Below are positions 35,481 to 45,192 of a DNA stretch of 64,000 bases, in pieces. Each line of letters begins with the position of its first letter. Within the stretch, counting starts at the first letter, position 1. The notes under the pieces are model-generated. The model was not told the origin of the DNA. It saw only the letters and a list, made by a program, of their open reading frames with translations, and did no database searches. The stretch comes from Riptortus pedestris (Eukaryota; Arthropoda; Insecta; Hemiptera; Alydidae): NCBI GenBank assembly GCA_019009955.1, contig CM032230.1:11836001-11900000 (forward strand), read 5' to 3'. The position numbers were made by a program, and so were the translations under genes.

Positions 35481-35850
35481 TCCTCAAAATTTTCAGAGAT
35501 TATAATAATGTGAATAATTTTGGAAACTACCTTGGTCAAAATAGTTTAATAAAATGCCTAGAATCAAGAATAAATACAGAAGAAGGAATATGAGAATTGG
35601 AAATAGTGTCAGATATTGCGCCATTAAGTTGAAAATAACAAGTAGAGAAGGCCTTGGGGTTCTTTATAAGTCCAGGAAGTGGGACTCGCTGCAAGCACTC
35701 AGAATAATTACCGACCCCTTCCTCTATCATCAGTCTTTGTACAAACAATTGTCTTTTTCTTAATTACCTCTCATTATCTGTGGAATAATAAATTGTTCTC
35801 ACTTATTGAAAGGTTGATCTACAGAAAAAATAATTCTTATTATTACATAT
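35481..35850. other. Unique DNA
   Basis: Overlapping frames on both strands (35536-35748 minus; 35554-35763 and 35679-35864 plus) suggest composition rather than a gene. Confidence 0.35.
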
Positions 35851-37063
35851 TTATCAGATGTTGAGGTTAGAATCATGAAACTTGAAACGTTTTTTTTAAA
35901 ATGACTACTAATTCTTTGGAGTAGATGATTGAAAAATGAGCATTGGAAGTACCTCTTTTAAACTTGAAATCCTTTATAGTTTTTATTTAAGTATGAATAT
36001 TAACTCTCTAGCTGTCGCAGTTTTTGTTTGATCGTTACCAAACTCGATGCTAAAAATGTTGTGTAAACTTAAAGATCAAGTTCCCAAGATACAGAGGGAG
36101 GGAATGTCGAAAATTCAAAATATATCCGTCGGATAGAAATATAGTTTAGAAAAAATCGTATTGCAAATATATCTTTCTATAAATGCTATTATTTAAATTT
36201 TTCTCTGCCTTGAATACTAAGCAAAAGATATCAGCATGTTTTGTCGCATGTTAACAATAAGAGATTTTATTATCAAACGCCCTATCCCAAGCTTAAATAC
36301 TAAATTTTGCTTTCGGTGGACCTTCGTCAAATCGTAGAGTTATGGCGTCATCAATTAACATTTTTGGCTCTGTAGTAGATATTTTTCATTAGATCTATAC
36401 CATTCTTTATATTTGACCGTTTCATTCGACACTAAAGATCATTTCAGTTAATGACTGCAGTCGGACGAGTAATACAAGGGGATTTCGGAGGTGGGGGAGG
36501 GATTCGAAAATTCAAAATATCACCGTTATTATGAGTAGGCTAGACAATTGAAGGGTTTGCTGCAAAAAGGAGGTAGCTCCATCCCAAAGCTGTTGGGAGT
36601 TATAAACACTTTATTGTGCGAAAAAAAAAAAAAACCGTTTTTATTTTGCACAAAAAGGATGCAGCTTTTCTAATATGAAAACACCATAATTGAAAGTAAG
36701 GAACAACAATATTTTTACATAACTTAAAATTTGAATTTCTTAAACGTTTTTTTTTGGTTTCCCAAAAACTGGAAAAATTGGAATTGCCTCCTTTTTGCAG
36801 CAAACCCTTCAATTGTTGTAGAACCAATCTTGATAAACTATTGATGTTCTACAATTGTTGTAAAATACGGTTTTTCGTGCCTGAAATATTAGGCGAGTTA
36901 TTTGTACCTTCATGGTTTCAACTTTCAGGAGGTAACCACTACTACTCATCAGATATTGGCTTCCAAGTAGAGGAAAATATCGAAGAAATGATATTAGTAG
37001 TGTGTCATTCCAACGCATGGAAAATCTGTTTAGTTTGCGCAGCCCCTGCTTGACGGACTTTTT
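35851..37063 (+). mobile_element. Family A element, long form, carrying a MITE
   Basis: The head is decayed and has no (TA)n. The first module (CTAGCTGTCGCAGTTTTTGT) is followed by the linker TGGCGTCATCAATTAACATT and a second module (TGACTGCAGTCGGACGAGTA). A 261-base MITE interrupts the second module at 36550-36810, and the sequence rejoins as TGTAGAACCAATCTTGATAA. The 3' end is intact (GCGCAGCCCCTGCTTGACGG). Confidence 0.8.
36550..36810. mobile_element. MITE with 24-base perfect terminal inverted repeats
   Basis: The left terminus 36550-36573 starts GAAGGGTTTGCTGC, and the right terminus 36787-36810 is its exact reverse complement over 24 bases. The direct repeat AATT flanks it (36546-36549, 36811-36814). 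It may be part of the palindrome CAATTG, so the exact duplication length is uncertain. The interior is AT-rich with no coding. Removing the insert restores family A sequence, which confirms its limits. I cannot assign the superfamily. Confidence 0.85.
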
Positions 37064-37430
37064 ATTATCTCTTGAGCCGATTAAGTTAAATGTAATATGA
37101 AAATAATGGCTTGAGGCATACTCTTCAGAGCAGAGTAGATATCTCATTAAGGAGCCCCATGAGATTGGGTGTTGGGAAACGCCCATCACCGTCAGGGGGG
37201 AGGGATAGGAAAGAATAAATTTGACGAGGCAAAAGTAAAGCCCGCAAGCTGTGTTGTGTAACTAAAGTCAATGTTGGTAGACCTGCTTTCTCCACCGACG
37301 CATGCGCAGTGTCTCTAGCGACCCATTTAACTCTTAGAAGATTTGAGTTTACTTCTCATATTCTCATCTTCTTCCACGAGCTCAATGAGGCGTAAGAACA
37401 TTACTTTGATGTAATTAAAGGCAAGCGTTA
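37064..37430. other. Unique GC-balanced DNA
   Basis: A minus-strand frame at 36809-37189 runs into it from the family A copy. No domain. Includes a G run near 37195. Confidence 0.35.
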
Positions 37431-37433
37431 TCA

Positions 37434-37645
37434 GCGGATTTCCCTTAAGCTAGATTAGCTATCGAGGTTGTACTCATGACGATATTCTTGCCTGTCGCTC
37501 TAGCGGTCGCAATTTTTGTTTGATCATTGCCAAAATCCATGTATAAGCTTTTCGTATAAAATTACAGATGAAATCGGACAAGTACGGGGGGGGGGATTTC
37601 GACAATTCAACATGTCTCCGTTATTATACCTCTGATCGAAAAAGT
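37434..37645 (+). mobile_element. Family A element, truncated by a second copy
   Basis: The head (GCGGATTTCCCTTAAGC...) leads to CGCTCTAGCGGTCGCAATTT with no (TA)n, then the G-rich tract at 37585-37595. It breaks off at GATCGAAAAA, where a minus-strand copy begins. Confidence 0.75.
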
Positions 37646-38632
37646 CAGGGGCTGCGTGAACTAAGGAGATTTCCCAAGGAAAGGTTTACAATAGATAAAT
37701 ATACATACATGTAACGCAACCGTGAATGATCATTAAATGTACAATACAAGGCTGAATTGTAAACAAACAGGCAAGCCAACCTCGTAGCGCTGCATAGATA
37801 GACAGGTAAGTCAAACCATTAATGAAATATATCTAAATATAAAATATTAATTTTATTGAAAACAATTTACTGAAGCTAGTGGTGTAATTTGTAATGAATT
37901 AGAATTAGTTTCATCTCAATCATTCAAATTTTAGTAATCCAAAAAAAAAAGAAGGGTATTTGCATATATCTCACAAAGAAAAAGTTCAATGAAAACAATA
38001 TTTGGTATTTAGGCTTCAATTAATATTTTTTATTATATATCAAAGCATTGTTTATGTAACACTAGTAGAAGTGGGGGTTTACTGAAGGCTGAAAACTGAA
38101 AAATCCAAATATCTCGTTTAATACTCAAGATAGAGAATAAGTATACATAACATTATTTATAGTACATTTAATTTTAAATAAGGTTGATTCTATACACTTT
38201 TTCGATCCGACTTATAGTAACGGAGATATTTCGAATTTTAAATTCTCCCCCTCTAAACCCCCTCTCTCCCTGGTCCGATTTCAGCCATTAACGAACTTGA
38301 TCTTTCTTTTTACATAAAACGACAAAATATCGAGTTTGGTAACGATTAAACAAAATGTGACTGAAGGCCGAAAACTAAATTGAATGCAAATATCTCGGTT
38401 AATAATCATGATATAGAACAGAACGTACATGTCAACATTTATAAAACATCGAATTTGCAATAAGTGTAGTTCTATAAAGGACATATTAAGAATTTTCTAA
38501 ATTTCTCCCTTTCACCCACCCCTCCCCCCTCTTGTCGGTTTTCAGCCGTTGGCGATCTAAAGGTTTTCACGAAATGTTTAAATATCGAGTTTAGTAACGA
38601 TCAAACAAACATTGCGACCGCTAGAGTGTTAG

Positions 38633-38677
<45 letters not shown>

Positions 38678-38750
38678 GAACGTACCTCATTTTCGTTATC
38701 TCATTGGTAGGATTGCTGGAAATTTGGAGAAAATTTCCTTTAACGTTGAA
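37641..38750 (-). mobile_element. Family A element, long subfamily with internal duplication
   Basis: The 3' end lacks the outermost ~8 bases (GTCAGGGGCTGCGTGAACTA). The 37700-38070 segment matches the subfamily seen at 27.3-28.2 kb. The module TCTCGGTTAAT...AACGAACTTGATC occurs twice in succession (about 38100-38355 and 38355-38630). The (TA)n is at 38635-38671. The head is truncated near 38750 by unrelated sequence. Confidence 0.8.
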
Positions 38751-38789
38751 GAAGTATTTTTTGAACTACATAAGTTGTTTGAGCACTAC

Positions 38790-38984
38790 ATTTTCAGGTA
38801 AAAACAAACATACACACACAAACTCTAGCCCCTTCCCCCAAGAATTAACCTAACCTATCAAAAAGACACCAAAGCCAAAAGTTGCTGATACTGTTTGAAT
38901 TACTTGTGAAACGAAAAAATATCTTGAAATTTTGAGGGGAAAAAAAATCTATGTAAAGACAGACGTCACAATTTTATATGTGCG
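38790..38984 (+). mobile_element. 3' end of the ACTAGC-type repeat
   Basis: AACAAACATACACACACAAA, TTGTGAAACGAAAAAATATC and GACAGACGTCACAATTTTAT match the last ~130 bases of the repeat at 56632-57731. Its 5' part is absent. It interrupts the minus-strand family A head (38750 / 38985). Confidence 0.65.
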
Positions 38985-39066
38985 TGTCATCTAGGTAGAA
39001 TAGATGAACATTTGAAGAAACTTATCTGAAATGGGGTCATGAGTAGAGGCTGAACAGCTGATTAGA
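38985..39066 (-). mobile_element. Family A 5' end fragment
   Basis: GTCATCTAGGTAGAATAGAT, ATTTGAAGAAA and TCATGAGTAGAGGCTGAACA are the first block in reverse. It is probably the detached head of the copy at 37641-38750, separated by the inserted repeat end. Confidence 0.65.
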
Positions 39067-39324
39067 GTTAATCTCATCTGTTGGTGAGGCCAGCAGAGGG
39101 CGGGCCTCGCTAGTGAAGGTGTAGCCCAAGGACTGTATCTCTCCTCTCATCTACACATACCTGCCCTTACACCTCAGCTCCAAGCCATAGCTCTGCAGCC
39201 AACACCAACAACTCCATGCTCTCTCTCTGTGCCCTGTCTTACAATACAACACAACTACCTCTCCCAGTGCAAAGAAACCACTGCTAGCTGCATAGATGGC
39301 AGACTACATGAACACATAGATAAT
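39067..39324. promoter_or_regulatory. Candidate regulatory block with a CTCF-core match
   Basis: GC-balanced unique DNA. CCAGCAGAGGGCGG at 39090-39103 matches the CTCF core CCASYAGRKGGCRS at all 14 positions. The rest (39130-39300) is rich in CTCTC and CAAC words. Binding is inferred from sequence only. Confidence 0.35.
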
Positions 39325-39660
39325 AAAAAGTCCGTCACGGAAAAGTTTTCAGAATGTACGTTAGTTTATTCGTTGAATGCCTGAGAATAAAGGAAGGTGT
39401 CTAGTTTCTGCATAATGGCTGATACGGCGGTGTTCGTATCTCACACATTAGAAGTTCAGTGAAGACAATGGTATTAAGGCTTTGAATAATGTGTTTCATG
39501 AAATAACAGCTTATTGTAAGTATGAAATGAGTAGGAGTGGTTTGCTGAAGGCGGAATGTATCTGCGCTAATAATAAAGAAAAAAAACATACATAACACCA
39601 AATTTGCCGAGTTTCGTTGCAATAAAACAAAAATAACGCCGATACAACGTTAAAAGACTA

Positions 39661-39696
<36 letters not shown>

Positions 39697-39760
39697 TCTG
39701 TTAACGTGGTTAGAGTAACTCGCATAATCCTATCTATATAAGAGTTAAGAAGAAATCCAT
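39325..39760 (-). mobile_element. Family A element, degraded
   Basis: AAAGTCCGTCACGG starts the minus-strand 3' end, but the hairpin is cut short. TGAGTAGGAGTGGTTTGCTG and a (TA)n at 39660-39695 follow. The remainder is hard to align. Confidence 0.6.
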
Positions 39761-39783
39761 TCGTTCAAAACTACACACACCAG

Positions 39784-40035
39784 AATTATTCGTCCAAACC
39801 AATCAGGATTTTTCTTCGAAACGATAGATCAAGAAGTCATTGAAAATAGATTCATTTAGGACTCCAACTTTTAGCAATTTACTATAATTGTAGAATACTC
39901 ATTAGTTTCTGGTTAGTTAAAAAACCTAGAGAAAATTTTAATTCCATATTAACCTACTTACTTAGCTTCTCCATTACTCATACAAATCTGATGTTGTCAC
40001 CACTTGACTCTCTAGTGCTTACATTAAATAAAACA
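39784..40035 (-). repeat. Left arm of a ~250-base inverted repeat
   Basis: Read in reverse complement it matches 42345-42594 nearly throughout, including TTTCTTCGAAACGATAGATC and TTTAGCAATTTACTATAATT. It contains one unit of the 23-base minisatellite that is expanded next to the right arm. The interval between the arms is about 2.3 kb and holds family A fragments and a 145-base direct duplication. Confidence 0.85.
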
Positions 40036-40042
40036 CATATAA

Positions 40043-40046
<4 letters not shown>

Positions 40047-40083
<37 letters not shown>

Positions 40084-40292
40084 TTTTGAACGGATGGATT
40101 TCTTCTTCTTCTTATGGGAGTTATTCTAGCCTTCATGTTTTCAGTAACCTCTCTCCTTTCCCCCTTTCATCTACTCATTGGTATTTTTACATAGAATTAG
40201 AGAATATGTTGCAAAAGAAGATCACAAATATATTATACCAGCAGGTGGGAAATCTGCTTAGTTTACGCAGCCCTAGTGTCACGGCTCGCTCG
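40047..40292 (+). mobile_element. (GT)n and family A 3' part
   Basis: (GT)n at 40047-40081, then TAGTTTTGAACGGA, which is an inverted first-block end. After 40095 the distal second-module sequence follows in plus orientation (TTTACATAGAATTAGAGAAT), with the 12-mer GGGAAATCTGCT and a damaged hairpin. This is a composite of two partial copies. Confidence 0.65.
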
Positions 40293-40332
40293 AAAAGTTG
40301 AATAATAGAGCAAGTCAATGACATGCAATTGT

Positions 40333-40446
40333 GGTTGAACGGACCTCATTTTCGTAACTAGGTAAGATTTTGGTGGACAATTTTCGAAAATCACGTCATG
40401 AGTATACCCTAAATAGCTGATTTCCTTAAGGAGAATTTGGCTAAAT
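40333..40446 (-). mobile_element. Family A 5' end fragment
   Basis: GAACGGACCTCATTTTCGTA, CACGTCATGAGTATACCCTA and a damaged head palindrome. No (TA)n or second block is attached. Confidence 0.7.
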
Positions 40447-40512
40447 GAAAAGGAGCTGTTGTTAAGCTATTATACATATTTATATAAAAAACCAGCAGAA
40501 CAATGATTGGGC

Positions 40513-40657
40513 CTATACATATATGCAAGTTATCAATGAGACAATGCTCAAGGAGGCCACGAGACATTCCGTAACAGTAGCTTATTTTTATTCTAGGGAT
40601 CAAACAGAAAGTAATATTGTATCTGGTTTGTCACAACTGCAATATTTACATATATGC
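40513..40657 (+). repeat. Direct duplication, copy 1 (145 bases)
   Basis: It matches 41553-41696 with about ten differences, including GAGACAATGCTCAAGGAGGC and TGTATCTGGTT. The two copies lie 1.04 kb apart in the same orientation. No TG...CA ends or primer-binding site were seen, so I do not call them LTRs. Confidence 0.85.
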
Positions 40658-41340
40658 TCGGTTCCTCATCACAACTAGGTCATAATTAGTTAGCCTCAAT
40701 GCGATGGACTAAGAGGAATCAAGATGGCCTCCCACAATCAGCTGATCAGCCCTGTCAACCTCTTACATCATAATAGATATTAGGAAAGAGTACTGCCAAA
40801 TGGGGTTTAAACGTACAACTTACTAACACTGTGTTTATTTTTAGTCATTAGTCAATTAACACTTGATGACACCACAATAAAGGACTGGGTAACAATTAAG
40901 TTCTTATATCTGAACTAAGAGAATATAACAATATATTATTCGAAAACTACAATGCAATGCCTTAAATTAAAGCGTTATAATTATACAACCGCTTTTTCTT
41001 TATTAATTTTATTTATTATGCATTGCCGTCAATTAGTTTTATAAAGAAGTTAATGACGGAAATTGATTTTTACTCAGAGGAATTCAATGTTATTTTGAAA
41101 ATAAGAAGATACTTAGTAAAGCGATAATGTATAAGAATATGTTCATTGAATTATGACTGCAATACCTGAACAATGAGAATTTATCTGTGTTTGTTTTGGG
41201 CCAGACACGTTTGAAGAGAGAGAGGGCAGCCAAGAGTGGAAAATTTAGTTTTACAATTAAGCTTTTAATTGTCAAAAACCTGAAAGTGGTAATAAAGCAT
41301 TAAAATATTATTAAAGCGTGCTAATTACTAATAAATCTTT
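40658..41340. other. AT-rich unique DNA
   Basis: Lies between the direct duplicates. No gene; a 61-codon minus frame at 41090-41275 lacks motifs. Confidence 0.4.
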
Positions 41341-41550
41341 GTAGACAACAAGAGCGAGGTGATGCAGGCCGCAGCTGTAGATAGTGCACGCTGCAGCAGA
41401 TATCAACTACACCTTATCTATAATCTGTTCCCACGTGGGACCACTCAACACGAACGGTACCCGCCGTTAATAGGCCCAGCTCCCACTTATTAAACCACAA
41501 TTAGGCTAACATTAGCCACATAAATGATAACCACTTTAACCACTAAAATC
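41341..41550. promoter_or_regulatory. Candidate regulatory block with E-box, Su(H)-like and GATA sites
   Basis: TCCCACGTGGGA is a perfect 12-base palindrome holding CACGTG (41432-41437). The overlapping minus-strand CGTGGGAA (41428-41435) fits the Su(H) consensus YGTGRGAA. A TTATCT GATA-type site lies just upstream (41414-41419). Unique GC-balanced DNA, with no sign of a family A body here. Function is inferred. Confidence 0.3.
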
Positions 41551-41552
41551 GT

Positions 41553-41696
41553 CTATACATATATACAAGTTAGCAACGAGACAATGCTCAAGGAGGCCAC
41601 GCGACATTCCTTAACTGTAGCTTATTTTTATTCTAGGGATCAATCAGAAAGTAATATTGTATCTGGTTCGTCACAACTGCAATATTTATATATGCC
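41553..41696 (+). repeat. Direct duplication, copy 2 (144 bases)
   Basis: Partner of 40513-40657. The copies diverge at scattered single positions, so the duplication is not recent. Confidence 0.85.
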
Positions 41697-42344
41697 CAAC
41701 CTTCAATGAAATAAAAATAAACGCAACAATGAATCATTAAACACAAAAAATAAATACAACAGCAAATTATAGAAAACGAAGAATATTGTAAGCTAAATTA
41801 ACTACTCAATATAATTATAATTATAAAATCAATGCCATTAAAACGAGTTAAAAATATAATACAATTAGATTAAATTTTCTTTAAAAAAATAATAACTAGA
41901 TTAAATAGGCATTTGCAATTAAAATAATTAAATGTTAATTTTCGGAAGACTATAGGATGAGTGAGAAAGGATTTTTTGCTTCCCTGTATGAAGTAAAAAA
42001 AGTACCCTCGAAAAATGCCATCTTATCCATAGATTTCAACAGAATTATCCATTTTGATTTATTTCGGCGTGACGCATGTACGAATCTCGCATAATTTAAA
42101 ATACACTGAAAGGGTAGTCTGAAATTTTATGCTTACAACTATTGTTATCTACTCCGACGAAAGGGAAGAAGGGGTTTAGAGGAGGAAGAAAATGAAAGTA
42201 TGTTAATTTTTTCGAACAGAAGATTTGCATAGAAACTTTTTGTTTATCGTAAGACGAAATTATGTTCTATGACTATTTTCTAATCCGAAACGGAAATATC
42301 CTACATCATTTTCAAATTATGCAATAAATCATTTGGTATATTTA
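41697..42344. other. AT-rich DNA with a weak family A resemblance
   Basis: Around 42050-42200, strings such as GCATGTACGAATCTCGCATA and GGGGTTTAGAGGAGG recall long-form family A copies, but no terminus is present. No gene. Confidence 0.35.
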
Positions 42345-42594
42345 ATTTAATAGAAGCACTAGGGAGTTAGGTGGTGACCACGTCAGAATTTTTATGGGTA
42401 ATAGAGAAGCTCAGTAGGTTAATATGGAATTACAATTTTCTCTAGGCTTTTTAACTCAAAGGACTTCCAGAAACTAATGAGTATTCTACAATTATAGTAA
42501 ATTGCTAAAAGTTAGAGTCTTAAATGAATCTATTTTCAATGACTTCTTGATCTATCGTTTCGAAGAAAAATCCTGGTCGGTTAGGACGAATAAT
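42345..42594 (+). repeat. Right arm of a ~250-base inverted repeat
   Basis: Reverse complement of 39784-40035 (for example GATCTATCGTTTCGAAGAAA). Its outer end runs directly into the 23-base minisatellite, of which the left arm holds a single unit. Confidence 0.85.
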
Positions 42595-43530
42595 CCTGGT
42601 CGGTTTGCACGAATAATCCTGGTCTTTTAGGACGAATAATCCTGGTCGATTACGACTTTTGAAGAACGCTTCCAATAATCCTGGTCGGTTAGGACGAATA
42701 ATTCTGTTCGGTTTGGACGAATAATCCTGTCCGGTTTGGACGAATAATTCTGGTCGGTTTGGACGAATAATCCTGTCCGGTTTGGACGAATAATTCTGGT
42801 CGGTTTGGACTGTTCGGTTAGGACGAATAATCCTGGTCGGTTTGGACGAATAATCCTGGTCGGTATGGACTGTTCGGTTAGGACGAATAATCCTGGTCGG
42901 TTTGGACTGTTCGGTTAGGACGAATAATGCTGGTCGGTTAGAACGAATAATCCTGGTCTTTTAGGACGAATAATCCTGGTCGGTTACGACTTTTGTAATC
43001 CTGGTCGGATAGGACGAATAATCCTGGTCGGTTAAGACGAATAATGCAGTTCGGTTTGGACGAATAATCCTGATCGGTTTGGATGAATAATCCTGGTCTT
43101 TTAGGACGAATAATCCTGGTCGGTTAAGACGAATAATCCTGGTAGGTTTGGACGAATAATCCTGGTCTTTTAGGACGAATAATCCTGGTCAATTACGACT
43201 TTTCAAGAACGCTTCCAATAATCCTGGTCGGATAGGACGAATAATCCTGGTCGGTTAGGACGAATAATTCTGTTCGGTTTGGACGAATAATCCTGTCCGG
43301 TTTGGACGAATAATTCTGGTCGGTTAGGGCGAATAATACTGGTCGGTTTGGACTGTTCGGTTAGGACGAATAATCCTGTCCGGTTTGGACGAATAATTCT
43401 GGTCGGTTAGGACGAATAATCCTGGTCGGTTTGGACGAATAATCCTGGTCGGTTTGGACGAATAATCCTGGTCGGTTTGGACTGTTCGGTTAGGACGAAT
43501 AATCCTGGTCGGTTAGGACGAATAACCTCC
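42585..43530 (+). repeat. 23-base minisatellite, about 40 units
   Basis: The basic unit is AATCCTGGTCGGTTNGGACG plus AAT, 23 bases. Shortened units with GGACTGTTCGGTTAGG occur several times. A longer variant with ACGACTTTTNAAGAACGC occurs near 42650 and 43195, about 550 bases apart, which indicates a segmental higher-order duplication. No coding content. Confidence 0.95.
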
Positions 43531-43770
43531 CTTCAAGGAAAAGCAGGAATTGTAGGACTTGCTGATGATGCGTGTAACAGGTGGAGGTACAGTAGGCCTA
43601 ATTAGAAATTCATTGTCAGGCCGCTATTGGTTCAGTTCCCGAATATTAAACAGCGGCGAGGGACCCATTAATCCACTACAGCTCTCTACCACTTCTCACG
43701 TACGACAATAAAACAGCTGTCTCGAGCATCTTTAATAATCCTCACGCAGCATCCCCTACTGTAATTTGTT
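43531..43770. promoter_or_regulatory. Candidate regulatory block with homeodomain sites and an E-box
   Basis: TAATTAG (43599-43605), ATTAATCC (43667-43674), CAATAAAA (43706-43713) directly followed by CAGCTG (43714-43719), and TAATCC (43736-43741) all lie within 150 bases of unique DNA. A homeodomain/bHLH enhancer is a reasonable guess. No conservation data available. Confidence 0.3.
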
Positions 43771-44019
43771 CAGAAATTAACTTTTTATCAGCCCATTTGA
43801 CTGCGAACCAAAGACTATTCTTACCAATCGTTAAGGCGTGGAGGTCGAATAGTTTCAGGCTAGTTCCAAAAGCACGGACCCAGAAAATCAACAAGAACAG
43901 ACATATCATTCTTGGAGAGAAAGGGCATGATTTGAAATAAGAATCCGTGTTATTATAAATATAGAAAATTTAGTACTTTACAGCACTAATTATAAATTTA
44001 TCTTTGACTGCTTACACAA
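43771..44019. other. Unique DNA
   Basis: No repeat or gene recognised. Confidence 0.4.
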
Positions 44020-44757
44020 AAAGGAGGACTTTTCCTCGTGGTATGAATCACTACTAATCTCATCTCACCATTTTTCCCTATTTCTAAAGATAACATAAAT
44101 GTTTGTTGACTTGTTGATTCCCCTCCTCTCTCTCTACACCCCCACCGTATTCCTGGTCCGATTTCTGCCATTTACGAATATAAACAATAGTTGAATGAAA
44201 CGGTTAAATCTAGAGTAAGTTATAGATCAAATTAACATGTAGTCTAGAGTGGAAAATATTAATTTATGTCGCCATCGCGCTACGTATTTGCATGTGCTTC
44301 GCGATAAATTTCATGAAGGCAAAATTTGTTTTTTAAGCATCGAATAAAGTGGTTCATGGTATAACAGCTAATATGACATAAGTAAAGTTGCTGGAGGTGG
44401 AGTGGGGGGTTTGCTGAAGGCTGAATAACAACATTTATAGGACATTAAACTTGCAATAAGATTGATACTATACAACTTTTCGATCCGACGCATAATAATG
44501 GTGATATTTGGAGTTTACAAACTTACCCCCATTAAGCCCTCCTCCCACTGGTCCTATTTCAGCCATTGACGAACTTGATCTGTCTTTTCGATCGAACAAA
44601 ATTTGCGACAACTAGAGCGTTGACAAATCTACATATATAGTTTTCAACGGACCTCATTTTCGTCATTCCCTGTGTAGGATCGATGGGCATTTGAAGAAAT
44701 GTTTCTAAAAATCCCGTCGTGAGTACAACCTCAATAGCTGCTAAAACCATACTAAGA
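44020..44757 (-). mobile_element. Family A element, long subfamily, 3' end lost
   Basis: Two modules are present in reverse (TGGTCCGATTTCTGCCATTT near 44155 and CTGGTCCTATTTCAGCCATT near 44549). A linker reads TCGCCATCGCGCTACGTATT. The (TA)n is almost absent (TACATATATAG). The first block runs to TACAACCTCAATAGCTG at about 44742. The head palindrome is truncated and no hairpin end remains. Confidence 0.75.
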
Positions 44758-45192
44758 CTCAAGAGATATTTTTTACGAAGGCCATTCAACAGCAATCTTT
44801 ATAAACATGAGGTATAAAACTGCCGATATACCCGCTCCAATATAATCATTAAAGAGGCAATTTCGAAAATGATTGAAGGAATCGAAGATATACAAATTAA
44901 CGGGAACTCGAAGTCATTGCAACAGGTTTGCAGATGACATTGCACACACGATTTGAATGCTGCAAGTTTAAACATGAGATAAGTGCACATAAAACAGACG
45001 TTTTCAAAAGTCATCCACGGTTAAAATCGATATTCTATAATCGTAGTCGGGGAGAATAGTACTAGCTCAGCATTCCTTATAAAACTAAATATTATTTGAA
45101 ATAACAATAAAGATTCTACGATTCGCCAAGTCATTCGTTTGGAGTGAATTTCAGTATGGGAGTGACAGCTGGGCTCTTCACAGGAGAGAATA
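44758..45192. other. Unique DNA
   Basis: Minus-strand frames (44559-44795, 44799-45014) lack domains. No gene supported. Confidence 0.4.

Noticed and set aside
40513..41696. Pair of LTRs of a small retrotransposon
   Set aside because: No TG/CA ends, primer-binding site, polypurine tract or target duplication could be found.
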